Part shown: positions 43,824 to 52,781 of the stretch, piece by piece
How the letters are laid out: the number at the start of each line of letters is the position of its first letter
How positions within the stretch are numbered: position 1 is the first letter of the stretch
Source: UBA940 sp045613745
GTDB taxonomy: Bacteria > Bacteroidota > Bacteroidia > Bacteroidales > Rikenellaceae
Length of the DNA stretch: 64,000 nt
Reading direction: 5' to 3'
Assembly (NCBI GenBank): GCA_045613745.1
Contig: JAZLBP010000012.1
Location: 1 to 64,000, forward strand
The notes under the pieces: generated by a model
Seen by the model: only the letters and a program-made list of their open reading frames with translations
What the model was told of the DNA's origin: nothing
Databases searched by the model: none
Made by a program: the position numbers and the translations under genes

Positions 43824-46104
43824 GCAAGCAAAACATTCCCGCACTCTGGGAAACATCATCAGTCGCTTGGCATTCGACGCCGAGCGCAATAACTACACCG
43901 ACTGGCTGTGCGACCGCCTGTTTCTGCGTGTCGTATCGTCGGCGGGTTGCCGAGCCGAGCGAATCCTCGCTTCGCTGCTCAAGGAGTGGGAAATCCACCG
44001 TCTGAAAAGTCGCATTGCACGCGAGATAGACTCAACAACACAACCGCAAGCGCCTGCTCGTGGGACTTTCTTCGACACACTCTCCGCAAGGCTCGAATCA
44101 GTAGCAGGGATGAGTGCAATCCTCGACACTTCTGCCGTATTGAATTTGGTGCTGACCGACCGCAATACCATATCCTCGCGCATATTGGAGATGTATGGTG
44201 TAACCGAAGAGGATATAACCGAAGCAACCCTGCATACAGACGAAAACGAAGACAACTTTACATTCATCGCCTCAACGCCATTTTCCGAGCGCACAATACC
44301 CATCACCAACTCGCGCAGTCAGGAGCCCTCTTTGTTGGAGCGTTTTGCGACCGACCTGACGGCTGCTGCGGCAAGTGGCGGCATCGACCCAATCATAGGG
44401 CGTGATGCCGAAATTGAGCGCGTAATACAGATTCTGGGACGTCGCAAAAAGAACAACCCTGTGCTGATAGGCGAGGCGGGAGTGGGCAAAAGCGCCATTG
44501 TGGAGGGGCTTGCACTACGCATAACCGAGGGCAAAGTTCCGCCCACGCTCAAAGGTAAACGAGTGTTGTCGCTCGACATTGCGGCCATTGTGGCGGGCAC
44601 CAAATATCGAGGCGAGTTCGAGGAACGCATAAATTTGATTCTGGGTGAGCTACGCGCCAACAGCAACATCATTGTGTTTATCGACGAGATTCACACCATT
44701 GTGGGGGCGGGTAGTACGCAGGGCAGCCTTGACACAGCCAATATTCTGAAACCAGCATTGGCGCGTGGTGAGTTGCAGTGCGTAGGCGCAACTACGCTCG
44801 ACGAGTATCGCGAGAACATCGAACGCGATGCCGCTCTCGAACGCCGTTTCCAGCGAATCATAGTCGAGCCCACAACTCCCGCGCAGACGCTTCGGATTCT
44901 GCGCAACATCAAAACACACTACGAACAACACCACTCGGTACGCTACACCGACGAGGCATTGCAGGCTTGTGTGGAGCTCACCGAGCGCTACATCACCGAG
45001 CGCCACTTTCCCGACAAGGCTATTGATGTGTTGGACGAGGTGGGTGCGCGCGTACACACAAACTCCCACAACGGCACCATAACCGACATCACAGCACGCC
45101 ATATCGAGCAGATTATAACCCTTATGACGGGAATCCCCGTTGAGCAGGTATCGCAGAACGAGATGAGCCGTTTAATGTCAATGCGCAGTCTCTTGGAACG
45201 CACCGTAATAGGCCAGCCCTCGGCAGTGGATAAGGTTGTGCGCTCCATCATCCGCAGTCGTATAGGCCTCAAAGATCCGTCGAAACCCATCGGTGTGTTT
45301 ATGTTTGTCGGCCCTACGGGCGTTGGCAAAACCCACCTTGCAAGCGAGTTGGCGCGCAAAATGTTTGACCACGACGGTGCACTCATCCGCATTGATATGA
45401 GCGAGTACAGCGAACGCCACAACATCTCGCGACTGATAGGTTCACCACCCGGATATGTAGGTTATGGCGAAGGCGGACAACTCACCGAGGCCGTTCGACG
45501 ACAACCCTATTCGGTAGTACTGTTCGACGAGGTGGAGAAGGCGCACGGCGATGTGTTCAATTTGATGTTACAGCTACTGGATGACGGAGTGCTGACAGAT
45601 GGTCTAGGCCGCAAGGTGGATTTCAAGAACACCATAATCATTATGACCTCCAACATCGGCTCACACCCGATGGAGTACCATCGCTCGGTGGGATACATTA
45701 CGCGCGACAAAGGAGACCTCGCAGCACTCACCCACAGCGACTATCGCAAAGCCTTGGAGCAGACCTTTGCCCCCGAGTTCATCAACCGCATTGACAACAT
45801 TGTGGTATTCGATACACTCAGCAGCGAGGCCATTAAGACCATTGCGGAGTTGGAGTTACAGCGTCTCTGCGAACGCACCGAGTCACTCGGCTACCGCATC
45901 GAGATTTCCGACCAAGCACTCCGACACTTGGCAACGTACGGCTACCAGCCACACTACGGAGTCCGCTCGCTCAAACGACAAATCACCGAGCGCATCGAAG
46001 AGCCTTTGGCGCAGATGATTGTCACAGGCGAGATTGTGGCGGGCGACACCATAGGCATTGAGTGCTTGGACGAAGAGTTGCGGCTGATGATCAAAGCGGC
46101 CTGA
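43822..46104 (+). CDS. Clp-family AAA+ ATPase (ClpA/ClpC type)
   Basis: A 760-residue protein with two AAA+ modules. D1 has GEAGVGKS (Walker A, about 216), VFIDEIHTIVGAG and ALERRFQ. D2 has GPTGVGKT (about 496), LFDEVEKAH and APEFINRID. The N domain (about 1-145) is only weakly like Clp_N, and no long ClpB-type coiled coil separates D1 from D2. A VGY tripeptide (about 622, in SVGYITRDKG) occupies the place of the IGL/VGF loop that docks ClpA and ClpC on ClpP, so it probably feeds ClpP. The start overlaps an inverted repeat. Confidence 0.85.
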   Translation: MQAKHSRTLGNIISRLAFDAERNNYTDWLCDRLFLRVVSSAGCRAERILASLLKEWEIHRLKSRIAREIDSTTQPQAPARGTFFDTLSARLESVAGMSAILDTSAVLNLVLTDRNTISSRILEMYGVTEEDITEATLHTDENEDNFTFIASTPFSERTIPITNSRSQEPSLLERFATDLTAAAASGGIDPIIGRDAEIERVIQILGRRKKNNPVLIGEAGVGKSAIVEGLALRITEGKVPPTLKGKRVLSLDIAAIVAGTKYRGEFEERINLILGELRANSNIIVFIDEIHTIVGAGSTQGSLDTANILKPALARGELQCVGATTLDEYRENIERDAALERRFQRIIVEPTTPAQTLRILRNIKTHYEQHHSVRYTDEALQACVELTERYITERHFPDKAIDVLDEVGARVHTNSHNGTITDITARHIEQIITLMTGIPVEQVSQNEMSRLMSMRSLLERTVIGQPSAVDKVVRSIIRSRIGLKDPSKPIGVFMFVGPTGVGKTHLASELARKMFDHDGALIRIDMSEYSERHNISRLIGSPPGYVGYGEGGQLTEAVRRQPYSVVLFDEVEKAHGDVFNLMLQLLDDGVLTDGLGRKVDFKNTIIIMTSNIGSHPMEYHRSVGYITRDKGDLAALTHSDYRKALEQTFAPEFINRIDNIVVFDTLSSEAIKTIAELELQRLCERTESLGYRIEISDQALRHLATYGYQPHYGVRSLKRQITERIEEPLAQMIVTGEIVAGDTIGIECLDEELRLMIKAA

Positions 46105-46118
46105 TTTCGTGCCGTAGG

Positions 46119-46150
46119 CTTGGAAACCTCGGGTTATATTGATAAATTTG
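46119..46150 (+). promoter_or_regulatory. Promoter of the flavodiiron protein gene
   Basis: TAAATTTG (46143-46150) with CTTG (46119-46122) 20 bases upstream; start codon 22 bases downstream. Confidence 0.65.
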
Positions 46151-46172
46151 CGTTTTCAAAACTTAACGCTAT

Positions 46173-47336
46173 ATGAACACTGACATAACCAAAAGCATAC
46201 AATACATTGGTGTTGACGACACCAACATCGACCTGTTCGAGAGCCAATACATTGTGCCCAACGGTATTTCGTACAACTCCTATCTGATTTCGGCGGACAA
46301 GCTCGCAATTATGGATACGGTAGATCGCCGCAAAGCCGACGAGTGGTTGAGCAATCTGCACACAGCTTTGCAGGGACGCACTCCCGACTATCTTGTGGTG
46401 CAACACCTCGAGCCCGACCACGCAGGAGTCATCGCCACCGTAATGGAGAAGTATCCATCGCTTCGGATTGTAGCCTCGGCGCGTGCGGTGCAGATGTTGC
46501 CCCAATTCTTCGAGGATTTCGATTTTGAGGGACGCACCATATCCGTTGCCGAGGGCGACACACTGGATTTGGGAGGTCGTTTGCTCCAATTCTTTATGGC
46601 ACCTATGGTTCACTGGCCCGAGGTTATGGTAACATACGACGCAACCGACAAGGTGGTATTCTCGGCCGATGGTTTCGGCAAGTTTGGCGCACTGAGTCAT
46701 ACCGAGGAGTGGGCGTGCGAGGCTCGACGCTACTACTTTAATATCTGTGGAAAGTATGGCCCGCAAGTGCAGACCCTGTTGCGCAAGCTCTCTACACTTG
46801 ACGTTGCCACCATCTGTCCTCTGCACGGCCCGATTCTGACCGAGAATCTTGGTTACTACATTGGACTATACGACACTTGGAGCAAATATGAGGTTGAGAC
46901 CGAAGGGGTATTCATTGCCTATGCCTCGATTCACGGCGGAACTGCCGAGGCTGCTCGCAAGATGGCCGAGATATTGAGTGCCAAAGGAGCTGTAAAAGTT
47001 TCGGTAGCCGACCTTTCGCGCGACGATATGGCCGAAGCTGTGGAGGATGCCTTCCGCATGGGACGACTTATTGTAGCGGCAGCATCATACGATGCCGATG
47101 TATTCCCTCCGATGCACGATTTCTTGCATCACCTGCGAATCAAGGGTTATCGCAATCGGCGCGTAGGTATCATCGAAAACGGCTCGTGGGCTCCTTGTGC
47201 TGGCAAAGTTATGCGCACAATGCTCGAAGATATGCGTAACATCGAAATCGTGGAGCCTATGGTAACCATCCGCTCACGAATGAAACGCACCGACCTTCCA
47301 GCAATGGAGGCTCTTGCCGATGCAATCCTTGCATAA
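46173..47336 (+). CDS. fprA: Flavodiiron protein (A-type flavoprotein)
   Basis: A 387-residue protein with a beta-lactamase-like diiron domain (about 1-240) and a flavodoxin domain (about 245-387). Diiron ligands are visible: H78, E80, D82 and H83 (HLEPDH), H147 (VHWPE), D166 (FSADGFGKF) and H218 (LHGP). The FMN loop is AYASIHGGTAEAA. Such enzymes reduce O2 to water and/or NO to N2O in anaerobes. No rubredoxin gene is next to it, so the electron donor is unknown. Own promoter and terminator. Confidence 0.93.
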   Translation: MNTDITKSIQYIGVDDTNIDLFESQYIVPNGISYNSYLISADKLAIMDTVDRRKADEWLSNLHTALQGRTPDYLVVQHLEPDHAGVIATVMEKYPSLRIVASARAVQMLPQFFEDFDFEGRTISVAEGDTLDLGGRLLQFFMAPMVHWPEVMVTYDATDKVVFSADGFGKFGALSHTEEWACEARRYYFNICGKYGPQVQTLLRKLSTLDVATICPLHGPILTENLGYYIGLYDTWSKYEVETEGVFIAYASIHGGTAEAARKMAEILSAKGAVKVSVADLSRDDMAEAVEDAFRMGRLIVAAASYDADVFPPMHDFLHHLRIKGYRNRRVGIIENGSWAPCAGKVMRTMLEDMRNIEIVEPMVTIRSRMKRTDLPAMEALADAILA

Positions 47337-47366
47337 AAAAAACTGCCTTTCGGGGCAGTTTTTTTG
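47335..47366. terminator. Bidirectional terminator between fprA and the DUF4435 gene
   Basis: AACTGCC/GGCAGTT stem flanked by an A-run and a T-run. Confidence 0.85.
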
Positions 47367-47369
47367 TTG

Positions 47370-48374
47370 TTATAACATTCGGCTGACGTAAGCCTGAATA
47401 TCATCGCGCAAGCGCTTATAAAGGAAGCAATCCTTGTAGTTGGTATTGGTCAACAGCAGATTGCGGATACCCATCTGCGTGGAGTTGCGATAGTTCTCCA
47501 AGGCATTCATCAGCGGTGTTCCCGTAGCCGAGGATTCGTTTATGCGGGCAACCTCCAAACGACGCAAGCGACCGCAAATACTCTCCAACATCGGCACCGT
47601 AACGTTCTCAAATAGTGTGTGTCCCTGCATAAACAGATAGGTATTCTCGGGGAAGAGGTCGCGAGCTTTCATACGTTCGCCCTCGGCAGCAACCAGCCCC
47701 ACATATTGCGGATAGGTACGCTCCAAAAACTCCAAGCGACGTGCAATCTTACGACTCACCCATTCGATTGTCGAACGGCCGTCGGTTTCGAGGTCGATAT
47801 ACTGAATGCGAACATCATTCTTGAATGATTCGAGTTTATAGAGCGTCAAATCATCCAGTTTTGCCGAGTATATATACCACAAGAATGCAGGATAAATCGC
47901 ACGCGAGTACTCCTCAAACCACCACTCAAAATCCAGCGCAGGCATATCGTTTTTGGTAGCCTTGGTGCAGATACTCCTAAGGCCAGGCGCATAGCACAAC
48001 AGGTTCTCGATAGAGTAGGCGTAGCTATGGAACAGATAGGGTGCGGTTTTGACCTGATGCGATTGGGTGGTCTGCCCATCCAGCAGGTAGTCGAAATCGC
48101 TATCCACGCACACGATACGCTCCTCGGAGGTTTTACTGAGCATATCAATCAGCACCTTCTTACCCTTTGCCAAGTCACGACGCGGTGCAACGCTGATTTC
48201 GAATGTTAGGCGGTCGCACTCAAACTCATCGAAAATATCGCGCCAAAACGCCACATCATCATACCCCTCGACATGGACCTTCACACAGCGCTGGCCTGGT
48301 TTAAGCGACAGACGCTGTGGGATAAACTCCTCGGAGAAGTCATACTTGGATAATGGGCGCACGCGGCGAGTCAT
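47370..48374 (-). CDS. DUF4435 (Toprim-like) protein
   Basis: A 334-residue cytoplasmic protein. VHVEGYDDVAFWRDIFDEF (Glu36) and ERIVCVDSDFDYLL (Asp91, Asp93, Asp95) fit the E...DxD metal-binding arrangement of Toprim folds, as in DUF4435. SYAYSIENLLC and a long helical C-terminal part follow. Toprim domains occur in nucleases, primases and topoisomerases, and DUF4435 proteins can accompany OLD-like ATPases; none is adjacent. It begins 3 bases after the glgB stop and must share its transcript. Function in this setting is unknown. Confidence 0.65.
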   Translation of the reverse strand: MTRRVRPLSKYDFSEEFIPQRLSLKPGQRCVKVHVEGYDDVAFWRDIFDEFECDRLTFEISVAPRRDLAKGKKVLIDMLSKTSEERIVCVDSDFDYLLDGQTTQSHQVKTAPYLFHSYAYSIENLLCYAPGLRSICTKATKNDMPALDFEWWFEEYSRAIYPAFLWYIYSAKLDDLTLYKLESFKNDVRIQYIDLETDGRSTIEWVSRKIARRLEFLERTYPQYVGLVAAEGERMKARDLFPENTYLFMQGHTLFENVTVPMLESICGRLRRLEVARINESSATGTPLMNALENYRNSTQMGIRNLLLTNTNYKDCFLYKRLRDDIQAYVSRML

Positions 48375-48377
48375 AAT

Positions 48378-50405
48378 CTACTCCTCGATTTTTTCATAAA
48401 CACACGCGGTACGGCAGACGTTGTACACCTGCATGAAGTGTTCGTCATCCGTCTCGCCAGGGAATGTAAAGTGTTCCGAAGTGTGGTCCATACGGCCATA
48501 GCCTCCGAACTCAACATCATCGGTTGACATTATGAGTTTGTATTTTCCCGGCTCACGCACTTTGATAATATAGTCGTTGGTCGATTTGGTGGGGTGCCAG
48601 TTGAACACAAACACCAAATTGCGGTGGCTGAACACAATGGTCTTGTCGCCCTCGTCCATTTGCAGACGATAGGGGTAGCCGTCGGCCAGCAGGTCATAAT
48701 CCTTTTCGAGTTTTATCATCGCGTGGTCGAACGCCTGCAACATATGGAATCGAAGGTTCTCATCCTCGGCCAGCGACCATTGACGGCGTGCGTGTTTGTA
48801 GCTCCAATCGTTACCCTCGCGCGGGAAGTCAATCCACTCGGGGTGACCAAATTCGTTACCCATAAAGTTGAGATATGCGTCGCCACCTGCGGTCAGTGTA
48901 ATGAGTCGTATCATCTTGTGGAGAGCCAATCCTCGGTCGATAACCATACTCTCGGACTCGACATCCATTGCGGTGTACATCTCCTTATCCATAAGTCGGA
49001 AAGCGATGGTTTGGTCGCCCACCATTGCTTGGTCGTGGCTCTCTGCATAGGCAACGGTCTTGACACCGGGCAGACGGTTTGTAAGCAAATCCCACATCTC
49101 CCAGATGTTCCACTCATCGTCGCTTTGGTCTTTGAGTATCTTAATCCAGAAATCGGGAATTGCCATACCCAAGCGGTAGTCGAAGCCCACGCCACCATCA
49201 TCAATGGGGCACACCATACCAGGCATACCACTCACATCCTCGGCGATAGTCACAGCGTCGGGGCGTATTTCGTGCACGAGTTTATTGGCCAATGTCAGAT
49301 AGCACAAAGCCTCCTCATCAACATCTCCGTTGAAGAATTTGTCACGATCGTCAAACTCGGTGTAGCCACGGTGGTGATAAACCATCGAGGTCACGCCATC
49401 GAAGCGGAAGCCATCAAAGTGGAACTCCTCCATCCAATATTTGATATTCGACAGCAGGAACTTGATAACCTCCCACTTGCCATAGTCAAACACACGGCTG
49501 TCCCAATATTGTTGGTAACCTGCGTCACCCTCCTTGGAGTAGTGATAGGGCGAGCCGTCGAGCTCATTGAGTCCCTCGTCAAAGTTCTTGACAAAGTGGG
49601 CGTGCACCAAGTCCATAACCACAGCTATACCCATCGAGTGAGCCGTGCGAATCAGCTCTTTCAACTCCTCGGGAGTACCAAACCTCGACGACACGGCAAA
49701 GAAGTTGGCAACGTGATAACCGAAACTACCATAGTAGGGGTGTTCGGCCACAGCCATAAGTTGGATAGTATTGTAACCCGCCTCCTTAACTCGCGGCAGG
49801 ATTTTCTCAGTAAATTCGCAGAAAGTACCCACGCCCTCTCTCTCTTGTGCCATACCGACGTGGCTCTCGTAAATCAGCAGCGAACCGAGCGTCGATACAT
49901 CGAAGCTGTCGCCCTGCCAATCAAACTCCTTGTCGGGAGCCCAGAATTGAGCGGTGAAGTTTTTGGTCGTTTCGTCCTGCACCACACGCGTAGCATACGC
50001 AGGGATACGGTCGTACCAACCATTCATTCCGTGGACGTGAATCTTATATAGCGAGTAGTGAGTAAGTCTGTAACCATACATTCCGTCGGGCAAGAAGATA
50101 CTCCACACACCATTATCACCGCGTGACATACGCAGTTCGGTACGTTGCCAGCCATTGAAATCGCCAAACAGATAGGCATCCTGCGCCTTGGGCAACCACT
50201 CGCGAAACCACCATCCTTTGAGAGTGGAATCGTAGTGCCATCCCAAGTAGTGGTGCATATTCGCCACATCTGTAAGCTTTCCGCTACCACCCGTCAGTCG
50301 GTCGAGCATTGATTCGTATGCTTGATGACGGCGAATGATGACATCCTCGACGGGGGCGAGCCACTCGTCCCTCTCCACGATTTTGAGTGTAGGTTTTGCG
50401 CTCAT
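48378..50405 (-). CDS. glgB: 1,4-alpha-glucan branching enzyme (eukaryote-like GH13_8 form)
   Basis: A 675-residue enzyme introducing alpha-1,6 branches in glycogen. The N-terminal CBM48-like domain has FREWLPKAQDAYLFGDFNGW. The GH13 barrel has IYESHVGM, DLVHAHFVKN, nucleophile Asp336 (GFRFDGVTSM), acid/base Glu389 (TIAEDVSGM) and Asp458 (AESHDQ). The sequence resembles eukaryotic branching enzymes (for example LNFMGNEFGHPEWIDFPREGN), a type also found in Bacteroidota. The start at 50405 follows TATATTTG (50434-50441). It is coupled to the DUF4435 gene downstream. Confidence 0.94.
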   Translation of the reverse strand: MSAKPTLKIVERDEWLAPVEDVIIRRHQAYESMLDRLTGGSGKLTDVANMHHYLGWHYDSTLKGWWFREWLPKAQDAYLFGDFNGWQRTELRMSRGDNGVWSIFLPDGMYGYRLTHYSLYKIHVHGMNGWYDRIPAYATRVVQDETTKNFTAQFWAPDKEFDWQGDSFDVSTLGSLLIYESHVGMAQEREGVGTFCEFTEKILPRVKEAGYNTIQLMAVAEHPYYGSFGYHVANFFAVSSRFGTPEELKELIRTAHSMGIAVVMDLVHAHFVKNFDEGLNELDGSPYHYSKEGDAGYQQYWDSRVFDYGKWEVIKFLLSNIKYWMEEFHFDGFRFDGVTSMVYHHRGYTEFDDRDKFFNGDVDEEALCYLTLANKLVHEIRPDAVTIAEDVSGMPGMVCPIDDGGVGFDYRLGMAIPDFWIKILKDQSDDEWNIWEMWDLLTNRLPGVKTVAYAESHDQAMVGDQTIAFRLMDKEMYTAMDVESESMVIDRGLALHKMIRLITLTAGGDAYLNFMGNEFGHPEWIDFPREGNDWSYKHARRQWSLAEDENLRFHMLQAFDHAMIKLEKDYDLLADGYPYRLQMDEGDKTIVFSHRNLVFVFNWHPTKSTNDYIIKVREPGKYKLIMSTDDVEFGGYGRMDHTSEHFTFPGETDDEHFMQVYNVCRTACVYEKIEE

Positions 50406-50433
50406 ATGACAGAATTATTTAGAATCTCACCTA

Positions 50434-50441
50434 CAAATATA
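50434..50441 (-). promoter_or_regulatory. -7 element of glgB
   Basis: TATATTTG on the minus strand, 28 bases before the ATG. A TTTG lies 21 bases upstream, within the terminator hairpin of the next gene. Confidence 0.55.
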
Positions 50442-50446
50442 GCAAT

Positions 50447-50484
50447 AAAAAAAAGACTTTCCCAAAATTTGAGAAAGTCTTTTT
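50447..50484 (-). terminator. Terminator of the POT transporter gene
   Basis: AAAAGACTTTC and GAAAGTCTTTTT arms around 11 bases; on the minus strand a T-run follows. Confidence 0.85.
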
Positions 50485-50506
50485 AGTTATTCAGATAGGT
50501 TTAGGC

Positions 50507-52066
50507 CTACTTCGCAACGCGCTCCAACCATTTAACCATCGACAGCATAACAACCATCGACAGCAAGCAAGCGCCCACAAATACAGCCCAAGTGCTCCAA
50601 ATGGGGGTGTTCATATAGAGAATACCACCAATGAACAGCAGCGAGTTACCAACTGCGGTAGCAGCCAACCAGCAACCTTGCATCAGACCTTGCATGTGAG
50701 CAGGAGCAACTTTCGATACGAATGCCAGACCCAGAGGGCTGATGAACAGCTCGGCAACAGTCAGGATGAAGTACAGAGCAATCATAACCCAAGGAGTTAC
50801 GCGGATAGCGTCAACCTCGGCAGCCGACATGCTTGCCAACTCAACTTTCGAAGGCAGAGTAAGCGACATAACCATCAAGAATACATAAGCCAGAGCTGCG
50901 ATACCCATACCCAAAGCAATCTTCATAGGGGTCGAAATCTCTTTACCACCACGTTTCAGACGGCCAAACAGCCACATAATACAGGGGGTCAGAACAACCA
51001 CGAAGAAGGGGTTAACGCATTGGAAAATCTCGGCACCTTTGATAGTGGTGAAGCCCAAGTCGATGTTAATAACGTCGAGGTTCACATAGTCACGAGCAAA
51101 GTAGGTGAGCGAGTAACCATTTTGATGGAACGACAACCAGAAGAAGATAACCACGCCAAACACTGCGAACAGAGCCATAATACGTTGGCGAATCTCTTGT
51201 GCGTCCATCTTAACCTCTTCTGCCGAAACCTTCTTGTCATCTGCTTTTGCAACTGCTTTTGCACCGGGATCGGGGAAGTTGTTTTTGTTAGCAACGTAGA
51301 TTGCAAGCGAAATGACCATCATAACGATAGCAGCCATAAACGCATATTGGAAACCTTTGTTGAATACGTCCAAGTAGTTATTTGCAAAAGCGGTCAGGTC
51401 AGCGGGTTGAGTACCATCCAAATATGCTTGGTTAGCATAGATTTGGAGGTTAGCCAGACCCTCACCGGCCATTTGCTCGCCCTCTTTGAGGTATTTGTGG
51501 CACAACTCGGGCAGTGCAGCGTTGTAGTCGAAGTTGTTAACTTTCAACCACCAGTTACGCACGCCGATTGCAATCCAGGGAGCGAAGAAACCACCAATGT
51601 TGATGAACATATAGAAAATTTGGAAACCCGACTCACGTTTGTCAGCAAACTCTTTGTTGTCGTACATTTGACCAACCAGAGCTTGGAGATTACCTTTGAA
51701 CAGACCGTTACCGAAAGCGATAACCATCAGACCAAAGCAAGTGATAGTCAGATAGAGAGCCATACTGGGCACGGGGGTAGGAGTGGGGATGGCGATAATC
51801 AGATAACCGAGAGCCATAATCACCAGACCAGCCAGAATGGTACCTTTGTAGTTTTTGGTTTTGTCAGCGATGATACCACCCACCAGAGCGAGGATGTAAA
51901 TCGACGCATAGAATACCGAGTAGATGTAACCGGTAGTGGTCTCATTCAGACCGAATTTAGCCGAAATGAACAGCGTCAGAATAGCCATCATAATGTAGAA
52001 GCCGAAACGTTCTCCCATATTGGCCAATGCTGCTGCAATCAGTCCTTTTGGATGTTTTTGTAACAT
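50507..52066 (-). CDS. POT/PTR2-family proton-coupled oligopeptide transporter
   Basis: A 519-residue MFS-type protein with 12-14 predicted helices. ANMGERFGFYIMMAILTLFI contains the E-x-x-E-R-F-type proton-coupling motif of helix 1, in the reduced GERFGFY form. FGNGLFKGNLQALVGQMY and FQIFYMFINIGGFFAPW are the PTR2 signatures. A long polar loop (about 170-240) and a cytoplasmic loop (about 265-295) are present. It probably imports di- and tripeptides. Own promoter and terminator. Confidence 0.88.
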   Translation of the reverse strand: MLQKHPKGLIAAALANMGERFGFYIMMAILTLFISAKFGLNETTTGYIYSVFYASIYILALVGGIIADKTKNYKGTILAGLVIMALGYLIIAIPTPTPVPSMALYLTITCFGLMVIAFGNGLFKGNLQALVGQMYDNKEFADKRESGFQIFYMFINIGGFFAPWIAIGVRNWWLKVNNFDYNAALPELCHKYLKEGEQMAGEGLANLQIYANQAYLDGTQPADLTAFANNYLDVFNKGFQYAFMAAIVMMVISLAIYVANKNNFPDPGAKAVAKADDKKVSAEEVKMDAQEIRQRIMALFAVFGVVIFFWLSFHQNGYSLTYFARDYVNLDVINIDLGFTTIKGAEIFQCVNPFFVVVLTPCIMWLFGRLKRGGKEISTPMKIALGMGIAALAYVFLMVMSLTLPSKVELASMSAAEVDAIRVTPWVMIALYFILTVAELFISPLGLAFVSKVAPAHMQGLMQGCWLAATAVGNSLLFIGGILYMNTPIWSTWAVFVGACLLSMVVMLSMVKWLERVAK

Positions 52067-52119
52067 AAGCAGTTAAGGAATTTAGTGTTTATAAATAATA
52101 AAAATTAGTTTCCAAACTG

Positions 52120-52150
52120 CAAAGATAACATTTTTTCGTCGATTTGCAAA
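52120..52150 (-). promoter_or_regulatory. Promoter of the POT transporter gene
   Basis: TATCTTTG (52120-52127) and TTTG (52147-52150) at N19 on the minus strand; full consensus. Confidence 0.8.
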
Positions 52151-52185
52151 TTTGCACTTTCGGAACATCACTCTATGTCGCCCGA

Positions 52186-52716
52186 CTACTTACCCGACGA
52201 GGGTTCCAGTTTGTCGGCAACCCACGACACGCCGATACCGATAAGCGCACCCACAGCCGACTCGCCAAAACGCAATGCGCCATTGATAAGCGGCGAAATG
52301 TCGGGCTCCAATTTCGAAATAACCAGCACGACAATCAGCGTGATGGTTGCGATTTTGCCGCCATCGGGAATACCTAGCGCCATACACACCAGCGACAGCA
52401 CAATAACCGCCAACATCATACCACCAACATTGAACTCGAAAAACATCAGATAGACATAGGCCAACGCCGCACCGATAAGCGTTCCGAGCAGCCTCAACCA
52501 TCCGACCTTGAGTGACGAGCGCACGCCTCCCGTATCCATCACAATCACCGCCGAGGTACAGGCAAGCATAACCCCAAGCAGCATTGCCTTACTACTAAAC
52601 AATTCAGCAAACCAGTCACCAAAAACATAGGCCAACAACACAGCCACAGCCTTTAATATTGCATTCAACGGTCGGATTCTCTTCACAACCGTCCGCACTC
52701 TCTGTCCCAAGCTCAT
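52186..52716 (-). CDS. FUSC/aromatic acid exporter-like membrane protein
   Basis: A 176-residue protein with about five hydrophobic helices. RIRPLNAILKAVAVLLAYVFGDW and RSSLKVGWLRLLGTLIGAALAYVY resemble the FUSC/ArAE membrane half, without the cytoplasmic C-terminal domain of longer exporters. The start at 52716 (MSLGQRVRT) lies immediately after the T-run of the terminator for the preceding gene, so no separate promoter space is visible; longer in-frame starts would include that hairpin. Confidence 0.65.
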   Translation of the reverse strand: MSLGQRVRTVVKRIRPLNAILKAVAVLLAYVFGDWFAELFSSKAMLLGVMLACTSAVIVMDTGGVRSSLKVGWLRLLGTLIGAALAYVYLMFFEFNVGGMMLAVIVLSLVCMALGIPDGGKIATITLIVVLVISKLEPDISPLINGALRFGESAVGALIGIGVSWVADKLEPSSGK

Positions 52717-52755
52717 AAAAAAAATCGTATGCGGATTTAGGTAATCCGCATACGA
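52717..52755 (-). terminator. Terminator after the SIMPL gene, abutting the FUSC start
   Basis: ATGCGGATT/AATCCGCAT form a perfect 9-bp stem followed on the minus strand by ACGA and eight T. The T-run ends at the ATG of the FUSC-like gene. Confidence 0.85.
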
Positions 52756-52781
52756 ACAAAAAGCGTGCAAACACACTCTTC

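Noticed and set aside
48594..50051. A 485-codon plus-strand frame opposite glgB
   Set aside because: All GH13 motifs are on the minus strand; the opposite frame has no features of its own.
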